A DNA stretch of 10,484 bases from a bacterium (lineage in GTDB: Bacteria; Patescibacteriota; Minisyncoccia; Phycocordibacterales; Phycocordibacteraceae), in the NCBI GenBank assembly GCA_021817685.1, contig JAKAGD010000019.1:1-10484 (forward strand). Reading direction: 5' to 3'. The translations under genes were made by a program, and so were the position numbers. Under the pieces are notes generated by a model. That model was given only the letters and a program-made list of their open reading frames with translations, ran no database searches and was not told the DNA's origin. Numbering within the stretch: position 1 is the stretch's first letter; the number at the start of each line of letters is the position of its first letter. Below are positions 1 to 6,023 of the stretch, one piece after another.

Positions 1-8
1 ATATGGTC

Positions 9-18
9 GGGGGGGGGG
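9..18. repeat. G10 homopolymer tract upstream of surface-protein gene
   Basis: Ten consecutive G residues are seen, ending 55 bases before the ATG of the first secreted-protein gene. Homopolymer tracts in promoter regions of surface-protein genes are known in other bacteria to change length by slipped-strand mispairing and so switch expression. Whether that happens here is inference. The tract is at the edge of the window, so the upstream context is not visible. A C6 run at 56-61 could pair with part of it. Confidence 0.6.
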
Positions 19-64
19 TAGACTGACACTACTCTCATCGGAGCTTTATTCTTCACCCCCCAAT

Positions 65-70
65 TACAAT
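65..70 (+). promoter_or_regulatory. Possible -10 element (TACAAT) just before the first gene
   Basis: TACAAT matches the sigma-70 -10 consensus at five of six positions and ends 3 bases before the ATG at 74. No Shine-Dalgarno sequence lies in the usual window; the only GGAG, at 40-43, is 30 bases away. If used, the transcript would start at or next to the ATG and be leaderless, but the spacing is tighter than ideal. No convincing -35 is visible. TTTATT at 45-50 is a second, weaker -10 candidate that would leave a short leader. Confidence 0.25.
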
Positions 71-73
71 TTC

Positions 74-892
74 ATGTCGAAAGATACTAAATTTTTTAGA
101 AAATCAGGCCCCATTTCGGTCATATTGTCTGTTGTGTTGTCTGTACTGTTTGGGGTCACCATGGTTCAAGCGGCAACGACCATAGGCACTAATATCAGCA
201 CTGACGGAACAGTGTCGGTAACCGGTCTTTCAACTCTCGGTAACGCTTCTTCAACGGCACTATCCGTTTTCAACAATGCATATTTTGGAGCGACCGCTAC
301 CTCTTCCTTCTCATCAACCGGCGCACTCACCCTTACAAATGCACTCACGTACGGCGGTGTTACGCTCTCCAGTGCCGTGACCGGCACCGGAAACATGGTA
401 CTCTCCGCTTCGCCGACACTCACTGGTACTATCGCGGGAGCGTCGCAGACACTATCCGGCACGCTTAGTGTCACTGGCCTCACCTCGCTCGGGCAAGCTT
501 CGACGACGATGTTCTCCAACACAGGAACGGCCTACTTCGGCGGCACAGCCACTACGACGATTAGCTCCACGGGTGCCGTGGCTGCGCAATCAATCACCAT
601 TGGCGGCGGCACGTCAATTCTCAAGCATCTCTCCGGGACCAACTCGATCACCTTCGGAACGGTTGCTGCAAATACATGCAACACGGGTACCATCACGCTT
701 ACCGGTGCCGCAGATGGCGATTCCATATATATTGGGATGCCGAACGCTGTCGCGTCGGCATCCTCAACCCTTGTATGGAGTGGTTGGGTATCGGCGGCTG
801 GCACGGTTACCGTGCGACTCTGCCAAACCGCCGCGCAAGGCACGAGTCCAATCGCCGCCGCAACTGTCCGCGCTGACGTCTGGCAGCACTAA
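74..892 (+). CDS. Secreted Ala/Thr/Ser-rich repeat protein, tail-fibre-like
   Basis: Predicted 272-residue exported protein of unknown function. Residues 1-33 form a signal peptide: basic start (K3, K6, R9, K10), hydrophobic 13-29, likely cleavage after V31-Q32-A33. The mature part is rich in Gly, Ala, Ser and Thr, as in beta-solenoid or fibrous proteins. Residues 46-85 and 130-169 are two copies of a 40-residue module, 24 of 40 identical by my alignment, both with SVTGL, AYFG, TAT and SSTGA. Between them (about 101-120) lies VTGTGNMVLSASPTLTGTI, a type of repeat familiar from phage tail fibres. The C-terminal region (about 195-272) looks like a compact beta domain with two cysteines (C202, C250) ending in RADVWQH. 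No membrane anchor or sorting motif is seen. The ATG at 74 is the only start that keeps the signal peptide. A role as surface fibre or adhesin is inference. A related secreted gene follows 26 bases later on the same strand. Confidence 0.85.
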   Translation: MSKDTKFFRKSGPISVILSVVLSVLFGVTMVQAATTIGTNISTDGTVSVTGLSTLGNASSTALSVFNNAYFGATATSSFSSTGALTLTNALTYGGVTLSSAVTGTGNMVLSASPTLTGTIAGASQTLSGTLSVTGLTSLGQASTTMFSNTGTAYFGGTATTTISSTGAVAAQSITIGGGTSILKHLSGTNSITFGTVAANTCNTGTITLTGAADGDSIYIGMPNAVASASSTLVWSGWVSAAGTVTVRLCQTAAQGTSPIAAATVRADVWQH

Positions 893-901
893 TTGCTGCC
901 A
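881..901 (+). terminator. Perfect 8-bp hairpin across the stop codon of the first gene
   Basis: TGGCAGCA (881-888) and TGCTGCCA (894-901) form a perfect 8-bp stem with a 5-base loop that contains part of the TAA stop (890-892). No T-tract follows, so it is not a classical intrinsic terminator. It could be a 3'-end stabiliser, a partial terminator or a processing site between the two secreted-protein genes. Confidence 0.35.
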
Positions 902-918
902 TAGCGGTAAGCTACATA

Positions 919-2262
919 ATGAAAAATATTTTACTGATAATCTCGTTTGCGTTGTTCCTGCCCGTTATAGCCGTCGCCGCGACTACCGACTTCACGGCAA
1001 ATGGGAACATCACCGTGACGGGAGTCACCTTTGGCTCCGGCACGGCCGACATGCTCATACTGAACGGCTCAACGGCGCAGAGCTGGTTGTTTTCAAGCGG
1101 AACGTTTACTGTGACCAATCCGGGTACGTTCAACGTCGGCTCATCGAACAGTTCGGTAAAATCAATCCAGTTCAGCAGTGGCGGCACGACACTTGTATGC
1201 GCAGAAAACACGATGCCTGGCACTTCATATGCGACGGCACCGACCGCCGCTGGAACGTACACTGTCACGCCGTCAGCAACTACCCAGTGTACGAGCCTAT
1301 GCTCGGCCGTATCAAATGCCGCGGCATACAATTCTTTCCCTACGTGCGGAGCGGCGAGCTGTAATGCCGGATACCAACTGTCGGGTTCAAGTTCTGGCGC
1401 AACCTGCGTTCCTGTTGGGGGTATTGCTTCGACACCACCACCTACCGCTCCGGCGGGCGGATTCGCCGCGACCGCCTCGGCCTCGGCGACTGCAGGCAAG
1501 CAAATACTTAATTTCCACTTTGGCAGCGACGTGACCAAAATCGTTATCTCCAACAATACGGCATTTATGCCTGCGTCGTACATCAATGCGACTTCGAGCG
1601 CAGAGTGGCCAAACTCCCCCACCGGTTCTCTGTTCGTGAAGTTTTGCAATAACACTAATGTCTGTACAAATCCGATTACCATATCAACTCCCGTTGCACA
1701 GCAGCAGTCAACCGTTCTCGCATACTTGTACACGCGCGATCTCACCATCGGCGATACCGGCGCGGATGTCACGGCATTACAGCAGTTCCTGCTAGCGGAC
1801 GGTATGAGTATTCCAGCGAGGGCGACGGGCTATTTCGGTGCGCAGACCCGATCTGCACTTGTTGTATTTCAGAAGGCGAACGGCATCAGCCCGTCTACCG
1901 GATACTTCGGTCCGCTTACACGCGCGTTCGTTGTAGGCAAGGTGACGATTCCCGCCACGACCTCAAATGTTGTCCCGTCTGCCAAATCCCTCTTTACTCG
2001 CTCGCTCAAACAGGGCGATATCGGCCCGGACATCCTTGCTCTTCAGCAGTTCCTCAACACCCAGGGTTTTGTTATTGCTGGATCGGGCCCCGGCTCTCCC
2101 GGCAACGAGACTGACTATTTTGGACCTGCCACGTACCAGGCCGTCCTCAAGTTCCAGACGGCATACAAAGACCAGATACTCTCCCCTCTTGGGCTCTCGA
2201 CGGCCACGGGGTATGTCGGCTCTTCTACGATAGCGAAAATCAAAGCACTCTCCGATAACTAA
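919..2262 (+). CDS. Secreted protein with two C-terminal peptidoglycan-binding domains
   Basis: Predicted 447-residue exported protein. Signal peptide at 1-20 (MKN start, hydrophobic 4-19, cleavage after A18-V19-A20). Residues 21-92 are Gly/Thr/Ser-rich beta repeats resembling the start of the neighbouring protein. Residues 94-163 hold six cysteines (C94, C124, C128, C143, C148, C163), suggesting a small disulfide-bonded, EGF-like module. A Pro-rich linker lies near 170-180. Residues about 195-260 form an unassigned beta-type domain with C243 and C249. The C-terminus has two peptidoglycan_binding_1-type domains: about 268-340 (LTIGDTGADVTALQQFL, YFGAQTRSAL, GYFGPLTR) and about 358-444 (LKQGDIGPDILALQQFL, YFGPATYQAVLKFQ), the second with a Gly/Pro-rich insertion at 387-398. 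No catalytic domain is seen, so it probably anchors to peptidoglycan as a surface or structural protein. It may be cotranscribed with the preceding gene. A weak GGTAAG lies 8 bases before the ATG. Confidence 0.9.
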   Translation: MKNILLIISFALFLPVIAVAATTDFTANGNITVTGVTFGSGTADMLILNGSTAQSWLFSSGTFTVTNPGTFNVGSSNSSVKSIQFSSGGTTLVCAENTMPGTSYATAPTAAGTYTVTPSATTQCTSLCSAVSNAAAYNSFPTCGAASCNAGYQLSGSSSGATCVPVGGIASTPPPTAPAGGFAATASASATAGKQILNFHFGSDVTKIVISNNTAFMPASYINATSSAEWPNSPTGSLFVKFCNNTNVCTNPITISTPVAQQQSTVLAYLYTRDLTIGDTGADVTALQQFLLADGMSIPARATGYFGAQTRSALVVFQKANGISPSTGYFGPLTRAFVVGKVTIPATTSNVVPSAKSLFTRSLKQGDIGPDILALQQFLNTQGFVIAGSGPGSPGNETDYFGPATYQAVLKFQTAYKDQILSPLGLSTATGYVGSSTIAKIKALSDN

Positions 2263-2267
2263 GGAGC

Positions 2268-2282
2268 CCCGCCGCAGGCGGG
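2268..2282 (+). terminator. GC hairpin just after the peptidoglycan-binding gene
   Basis: CCCGCC (2268-2273) pairs with GGCGGG (2277-2282) around the loop GCA, starting 6 bases past the TAA. No T-tract follows, so it is only a candidate 3'-end structure for the rightward transcript. A second hairpin starts at its last base (GCTTGC 2282-2287 with GCAAGC 2303-2308), and the two overlap by one base. Confidence 0.3.
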
Positions 2283-2321
2283 CTTGCGCGCACAGAGGGT
2301 GGGCAAGCACATAGACTTTGA

Positions 2322-2358
2322 GCCTCGCCATTCCTTTTGAAAATTGGTTTGGCGAGGC
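2322..2358 (+). terminator. Hairpin, 8-bp GC stem, possible rightward terminator
   Basis: GCCTCGCC (2322-2329) is the exact reverse complement of GGCGAGGC (2351-2358), and A2330-T2350 extends it to 9 bp. The inner part can pair further (CC with GG, TT with AA). On the + strand it is followed by ACCTTTCTGTATTT, which is T-rich but interrupted. It is the better of the two candidate terminators for the secreted-protein genes, still without a clean U-tract. Confidence 0.35.
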
Positions 2359-2378
2359 ACCTTTCTGTATTTGCATTG

Positions 2379-2408
2379 AACGGCTCATTTCTTCCCATGT
2401 GAGCCGTT
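2379..2408. repeat. Inverted repeat AACGGCTCA / TGAGCCGTT
   Basis: AACGGCTCA (2379-2387) and TGAGCCGTT (2400-2408) form a perfect 9-bp stem with a 12-base loop. A further exact TGAGCCGTT lies at 2422-2430. The three half-sites begin at 2379, 2400 and 2422, about two DNA helical turns apart. They could be a protein binding array or alternative RNA stems. Confidence 0.5.
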
Positions 2409-2409
2409 A

Positions 2410-2436
2410 GGCGGGAAGATTTGAGCCGTTCCCGCC
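2410..2436. repeat. Inverted repeat GGCGGGAA / TTCCCGCC
   Basis: GGCGGGAA (2410-2417) pairs perfectly with TTCCCGCC (2429-2436), an 8-bp stem with an 11-base loop. Its loop and right arm contain the extra TGAGCCGTT (2422-2430), so this stem cannot coexist with pairing of that copy to AACGGCTCA at 2379-2387. That is a switch-like arrangement. Confidence 0.5.
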
Positions 2437-2440
2437 CGAA

Positions 2441-2509
2441 CCCTGCCGCTCCATTCCATTCTTCAATGCATTCCCCCGCCAAAACAAAAATGCATAGGAA
2501 GCGGCAGGG
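2441..2509. repeat. Long-range inverted repeat CCCTGCCGCT / AGCGGCAGGG
   Basis: CCCTGCCGCT (2441-2450) is the exact reverse complement of AGCGGCAGGG (2500-2509). Nested inside, ATGCATT (2466-2472) pairs with AATGCAT (2489-2495) around a 16-base loop. Together they make an extended two-part stem over 69 bases. No T-tract follows on either strand. Confidence 0.45.
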
Positions 2510-2604
2510 CGAAGGGCGGTGAGCGCCGAGTCCGCGAGGCGCGATGAGTTAGGGTTGTTGTTCGAAATAAGTTCGCGCGTGGGTTATGATATCCTCACAT
2601 TCGC

Positions 2605-2626
2605 AAAAACCGCTCAATATCGCGGT
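2605..2626 (-). terminator. Probable intrinsic terminator of the mraZ-murF operon
   Basis: Read leftward, ACCGC (2626-2622), an 8-base loop and GCGGT (2613-2609) are followed directly by a T5 run (2609-2605), the order expected of a rho-independent terminator. It lies 64 bases past the murF stop. The stem is short (5 bp). An alternative 9-bp stem with one G-U pair (2617-2625 with 2629-2637, 3-base loop) overlaps and would exclude it. Confidence 0.45.
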
Positions 2627-2672
2627 CCCCGTGATATATTCCCAATTAAGTTAGAAAAATCCTCACTTTCCC

Positions 2673-2690
2673 ATCTCGTCTAAGCGAGAT
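2673..2690 (-). terminator. Small hairpin beginning at the murF stop
   Basis: ATCTCG (2673-2678) and CGAGAT (2685-2690) form a 6-bp stem with a 6-base loop whose first base on the - strand is in the murF stop codon. A T5 run follows only 13 bases later (2659-2655), so it is a weak terminator or a 3'-end stabiliser. Confidence 0.3.
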
Positions 2691-3964
2691 TATCCGCGTT
2701 CGCGCCACTTTTTCTCCTGCCGGACCAGGCGCACGGCGTCATTCGGGTTCGCGAGGAGTGCTTTAACAATGCGTTCGGTGCGGATGGACTGTGAGCCTTT
2801 TACCAGTATTACGTCGCCCGGGCGGACGTATTCGGGAAGCGCCGATGCGGCGGCGTGCGCATTGTCGAACATCAGCACCTCGGCATTCCCCGGATGCGCA
2901 GCAAAAGCGCGGGCTCGAATGCCGACTGCGACGATGACATCGGCGGACTCGACGGCGAGCGCACTGATGCGCTCGTGTTCCATCACCGAATAGCGTCCAA
3001 GCTCGAGCATATCGCCCAGAACGGCAATGCGGCGTGCTGCGTGCGGAAATACTTTGAGCGACGCAAGCGCTTCCTCTACCGCCGCGGGCGATGCGTTATA
3101 GGAATCATCAATGATGACGGAATCGTTCTTGCCGGCAAAGAGGCGTCCGCGGCCGGGCGGCGGCTCGTAACTCTCGAGTGCGGCGAATGCCTCGGCAAGC
3201 GGTATCTGAAACGCGCTCGCCGTCGCGAGTGCGGCGGCAACCGGGAAAAGCTGCGCTCTCCCGACCGAACCTTTTACGACAGCCTTCCCTTCCTCGTCGC
3301 GCACGATCATCCGCGCCGTCATGCCGGCGACCTTCCCTTCGCTTTTATAGAAACCAATGTCGCGTATGCGGACATGCGCGTCTTCCGTGGCGCCGTACGA
3401 GATGACGCGAGCAGGCGTGCGGAGCGCATTGTCGAGCGCGTATCGGTCGTCGGACGGAACTATGAGAGGGGCAGCGGCGGGAAGCGCATAGGCGGGCGAA
3501 AATTCCTCCTCCCGAACCGCTTCCGGAGATGCATAAGCTTCCACGTGCACCGGTATGTCCGGCAACCGAGTTACGACGACCGCGTCCGGCGTCGCAATGC
3601 GCAGTATGCGGGCGAGGTCGCCGGGACGATCCGCACCCACTTCGAGCACCAGCATGCTCGGATAATGGTTCGGCAGGATGAGGAGAGCGAGCGCGCTTCG
3701 GAGTACCGAGAGCCAGGCGAGCGGATTGTTCCACGGATTCTCGACGCCGAGAATGGTGAACGGAACGCCGAACTCGCTATTGAAGCTTTTCTCGCTCTTG
3801 CGCACGAAGAAGCGCCGACCCAAGACCGCCGCGACCGCGTCTTTCGTCGAAGTCTTCCCCACCGAGCCGGTCACCATCACTATTTTCGGCGCATAGCGGC
3901 GCACCACGGCCCGCGCGAAAAAAGTAAGGAAAAGCACGATGATGAATTTAAGGAGATTTTTCAT
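2690..3964 (-). CDS. murF: MurF-type Mur ligase with N-terminal membrane segment
   Basis: Predicted UDP-MurNAc-tripeptide:D-Ala-D-Ala ligase, which completes the cytoplasmic peptidoglycan precursor using ATP; 424 residues. Central ATPase domain: P-loop G33SVGKTST40, NSEFGVPFTILG (62-73), and EVGADRPGDL (108-117), whose Glu is a likely Mg ligand. The IDDSYNASP segment (285-293), AVLGDMLELG (314-323) and LVKGSQSIRTERIV (387-400) mark the C-terminal Mur ligase domain and are typical of MurF. Odd point: the usual N-terminal Mur ligase domain of some 80-100 residues, which helps hold the UDP-sugar in MurF and MurE, is absent. Residues 1-25 are instead a hydrophobic or amphipathic helix, so the enzyme may sit on the membrane. 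Its ATG overlaps the ftsI TGA by 4 bases (ATGA), indicating translational coupling. It is the last gene of the operon. I infer MurF rather than MurE from the motifs; substrate use is not provable here. Confidence 0.88.
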   Translation of the reverse strand: MKNLLKFIIVLFLTFFARAVVRRYAPKIVMVTGSVGKTSTKDAVAAVLGRRFFVRKSEKSFNSEFGVPFTILGVENPWNNPLAWLSVLRSALALLILPNHYPSMLVLEVGADRPGDLARILRIATPDAVVVTRLPDIPVHVEAYASPEAVREEEFSPAYALPAAAPLIVPSDDRYALDNALRTPARVISYGATEDAHVRIRDIGFYKSEGKVAGMTARMIVRDEEGKAVVKGSVGRAQLFPVAAALATASAFQIPLAEAFAALESYEPPPGRGRLFAGKNDSVIIDDSYNASPAAVEEALASLKVFPHAARRIAVLGDMLELGRYSVMEHERISALAVESADVIVAVGIRARAFAAHPGNAEVLMFDNAHAAASALPEYVRPGDVILVKGSQSIRTERIVKALLANPNDAVRLVRQEKKWRERG

Positions 3965-5724
3965 GGCGTAGTGGCGGCTTGCGGCGGAACTGTCGGGTTC
4001 GCAACGCCGCGATCGGGCGGCACCTGGTAATAGTCGATGAGAAAGTGCACGAGGTCAAGGAACGTGGCGTCGAGAGTTTCCGACGCGTACTCTACGTGCT
4101 TCGGGTCGTTCGTGTAGAGCAGGATGATGAATCGGGGATTGTACGAAGGAAAGAAGCCGGCGAACGAGTGGAAGAAGCGGTCGGAGTAGTAGCCGCCGGA
4201 GGGCGTCGGCAGTTGCGCCGTGCCGGTCTTCGCCGCAACCGACATCGTCGGGATGATAGCCTTGCCGTTCTCAAGCTTCTGGTCCACGAGCGCCGTCATC
4301 ATCGTCGCCGTCTCGCGCGCCGCCTCCGCGGAGAAGACCGGGACGGTTGCGCCCCAGTCGAGCGTCCGCGTTATGCCGGAATTGAGGCGTATCGCGCTTA
4401 CCAAATGCGGTTCCACCATGACGCCGCCGTTCGCTAAGCTGCCTAGCGCGCGGATCATCTGCACCGGCGTCACAGCTATGCCCTGCCCGAAGGACATATT
4501 ATCGAAGTTCACCTGCTGGGTCGTCGAGAGATTGCCGAGGAGCGCGCGCCCCTCGTTCGGCAGATCAACGCCCGTTTTCTGCCCGAACAGCTTGGTGAAA
4601 TACTGGCGGAACTCATCCTGCCCGAGTTTCTCCGCTATCCAGGATGCACCGACGTTGAGCGACTGCAGGATGATCTGCTGCATCGGAATGACGCCGCGCG
4701 CTTTGTGGTCCCAATTGCAGATCTGCCGCGTACTGACCGTGATGCATCCCGTGTCATTGTAGGTCGTTTCCGGAGTGATGACGCCCGCGTCGAGCCCGGA
4801 GGTCATAGTGAGCGGCTTCATGATGGAACCGAATTCATGCACGTGTTCAACAAGAGGGTTCCCTAACAGATCGGGGTCGACGTTCTGAAGATCGTTCCCG
4901 TCATAGGTCGGGTACACGGCAAGCGCGATGATCGCTCCGGTTGCCGGATCCATGATGATGCCGCCCGATTCTTCGCTCGAATACCGATCCGTCACTTTCT
5001 TGAGGTCATGCTCGAGCCGCGCCTGCACCTCCGGTTCAATGCTGGTAATGACGTCGCCCTCGCGCGCGTCCCGCGCATTCACGAGCAGATTGCCTACGTT
5101 CGAGAAAAGTTCGGCAAAGAAATTCTTGTAGAGCGCGTCGCCGGAACGAGAAAGCGTGCCGTCGTACGCCGTCTCGAGGCCGGTCCGTCCGGCGAGCGTA
5201 TCCCCCGAACCGTACGAAACAATGCCGATAGACCGCGCCGCAAGCGTGCCCCCCGGATAATAGCGCCAGCGTTCCCGCAACACCTGTACGCCGGGCACGT
5301 CCTGCGCTGCAAGCGCCTGTCCCTCCTCATTTGAAAGATGGTGAGCGACCTCGATGTAGGCCTGGCTCTTTTTCCCCGCGGCGGCAAGAAAAGCGTCGTG
5401 CGAAAGAAAGACCGACGAGGATGCGACGGCGCTTATGGCCGCATACGCGGCTTCGGGATCGGCGAGCGTTTGCGGATTTATCGCGACCAAGAATCCCGAG
5501 GAAAGCGTCGCGGCGGAGATGAGCGTACCGTCCTTGCGGGTGAGATAGATCGAACCGCGGTCAAAGAGCCCGCTTCCGCCCGATGCAAATTGCCGGTCAG
5601 CTTTCTGCGCATAGTCGTCCCCGTTCACGATCTGGACGAAATAAAGGCGCACCAGGATGAGCAGTGCGGCGCAGACGACAAGGAGAAGAATGAGGCGAAT
5701 ACGCGAGCGGAACTGTGCGCGCAT
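3961..5724 (-). CDS. ftsI: Septal class B penicillin-binding protein (FtsI/PBP3-like)
   Basis: Transpeptidase that cross-links septal peptidoglycan; 587 residues. A short basic N-terminus precedes one membrane helix (about 9-31), then a periplasmic dimerisation (pedestal) domain with GRTGLETAYDGTL (179-191). The transpeptidase domain carries all three active-site motifs: S300-I-M-K303 (nucleophile Ser300), S355-L-N357 and K499-T-G501 in VAAKTGTAQ. No PASTA repeats follow; the end is a short Pro/Ala tail. The position between an ftsL-like gene and murF fits FtsI of the dcw cluster rather than PBP2. The ATG lies 5 bases after the ftsL-like stop, with only a weak AAGG before it. The TGA overlaps the murF start. 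FtsW, its expected partner, is not in the window. Confidence 0.93.
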   Translation of the reverse strand: MRAQFRSRIRLILLLVVCAALLILVRLYFVQIVNGDDYAQKADRQFASGGSGLFDRGSIYLTRKDGTLISAATLSSGFLVAINPQTLADPEAAYAAISAVASSSVFLSHDAFLAAAGKKSQAYIEVAHHLSNEEGQALAAQDVPGVQVLRERWRYYPGGTLAARSIGIVSYGSGDTLAGRTGLETAYDGTLSRSGDALYKNFFAELFSNVGNLLVNARDAREGDVITSIEPEVQARLEHDLKKVTDRYSSEESGGIIMDPATGAIIALAVYPTYDGNDLQNVDPDLLGNPLVEHVHEFGSIMKPLTMTSGLDAGVITPETTYNDTGCITVSTRQICNWDHKARGVIPMQQIILQSLNVGASWIAEKLGQDEFRQYFTKLFGQKTGVDLPNEGRALLGNLSTTQQVNFDNMSFGQGIAVTPVQMIRALGSLANGGVMVEPHLVSAIRLNSGITRTLDWGATVPVFSAEAARETATMMTALVDQKLENGKAIIPTMSVAAKTGTAQLPTPSGGYYSDRFFHSFAGFFPSYNPRFIILLYTNDPKHVEYASETLDATFLDLVHFLIDYYQVPPDRGVANPTVPPQAATTP

Positions 5725-5729
5725 ATGCC

Positions 5730-6023
5730 TTAGCGGAGTGCGGTTGCGCTTTGCGCCCGTACGAAAACTTCAGCGAGCGGCTTCGCATAACCGGCCGCCG
5801 CGTAATCGGTGCTGGTGATGCGCGCGACGCCGGCAAGATACTGCGACTCGAGCGTTGCGACCGCGGATTCGTCGTTCCTGACGGATTGCGAGAATTCAAC
5901 GGTCAGCGCCGCATAGCTCATGACGACGGCGATGAGCCCGATATAGGAGACGGCAAGCACCGCGACCGCGCCGGAAATAAGCGACAGCAGAGAGAACGGG
6001 AGGCGGAAAGAGAGGCTACGCAT
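5730..6023 (-). CDS. FtsL-like small divisome membrane protein
   Basis: 97-residue single-pass membrane protein. The start chosen is ATG 6023-6021, which overlaps the rsmH TAG by 8 bases; an upstream in-frame ATG at 6053 would add 10 residues inside rsmH and is less likely. A short basic N-terminus (R2, R7) is followed by a hydrophobic segment (about 9-38) and a helical, possibly coiled-coil stretch (about 42-66), then a short tail with DYAAAGYAKP and VFVRA. Sequence alone gives little homology, but size, topology and the slot between rsmH and ftsI are those of FtsL, which with FtsB and FtsQ activates the FtsWI synthase. The FtsL assignment is therefore from context. ftsI follows after 5 bases. 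Confidence 0.72.
   Translation of the reverse strand: MRSLSFRLPFSLLSLISGAVAVLAVSYIGLIAVVMSYAALTVEFSQSVRNDESAVATLESQYLAGVARITSTDYAAAGYAKPLAEVFVRAQSATALR

Larger units (their letters stand above)
2263..2689. other. Convergent, hairpin-dense intergenic region with no gene
   Basis: This 427-base gap separates the rightward secreted-protein genes from the leftward murF end. I find no ORF with recognisable protein character. Instead there is a run of inverted repeats at 2268-2282, 2282-2308, 2322-2358, 2379-2408, 2410-2436, 2441-2509, 2617-2637 and 2673-2690, with stems of 6 to 10 bp. Some are mutually exclusive. I compared it by eye with tmRNA, RNase P RNA and SRP RNA signatures and saw none. It may be a back-to-back terminator zone, a structured non-coding RNA or the remains of a mobile repeat. 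A TATGAT at 2585-2590 is a possible -10 on the + strand, without a good -35. Confidence 0.6.

Noticed and set aside
468..1364. 298-codon open frame on the + strand overlapping both secreted-protein genes
   Set aside because: Arg/Ser/Pro-rich translation with no signal peptide or motifs. It spans the ends of two better supported genes in another frame and is a shadow.
912..1772. 286-codon open frame on the - strand over the peptidoglycan-binding gene
   Set aside because: Val/Pro/Ala-rich mirror translation of the opposite strand, without domains. The + strand gene has a signal peptide and clear domains.
2240..2482. 80-codon open frame on the - strand in the convergent gap (also 1963-2388 -)
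   Set aside because: Built almost entirely from the inverted-repeat zone, with no start signals or protein-like character. Not called as a gene.
2510..2600. tmRNA, RNase P RNA or SRP RNA in the gap
   Set aside because: The TTCGAA near 2560 recalls a T-arm, but no acceptor stem, tag reading frame or other conserved core of these RNAs could be found by eye.
2855..4030. 391-codon open frame antisense to murF
   Set aside because: Arg-rich translation typical of the antisense of a GC-rich gene, and murF motifs on the other strand are unambiguous.
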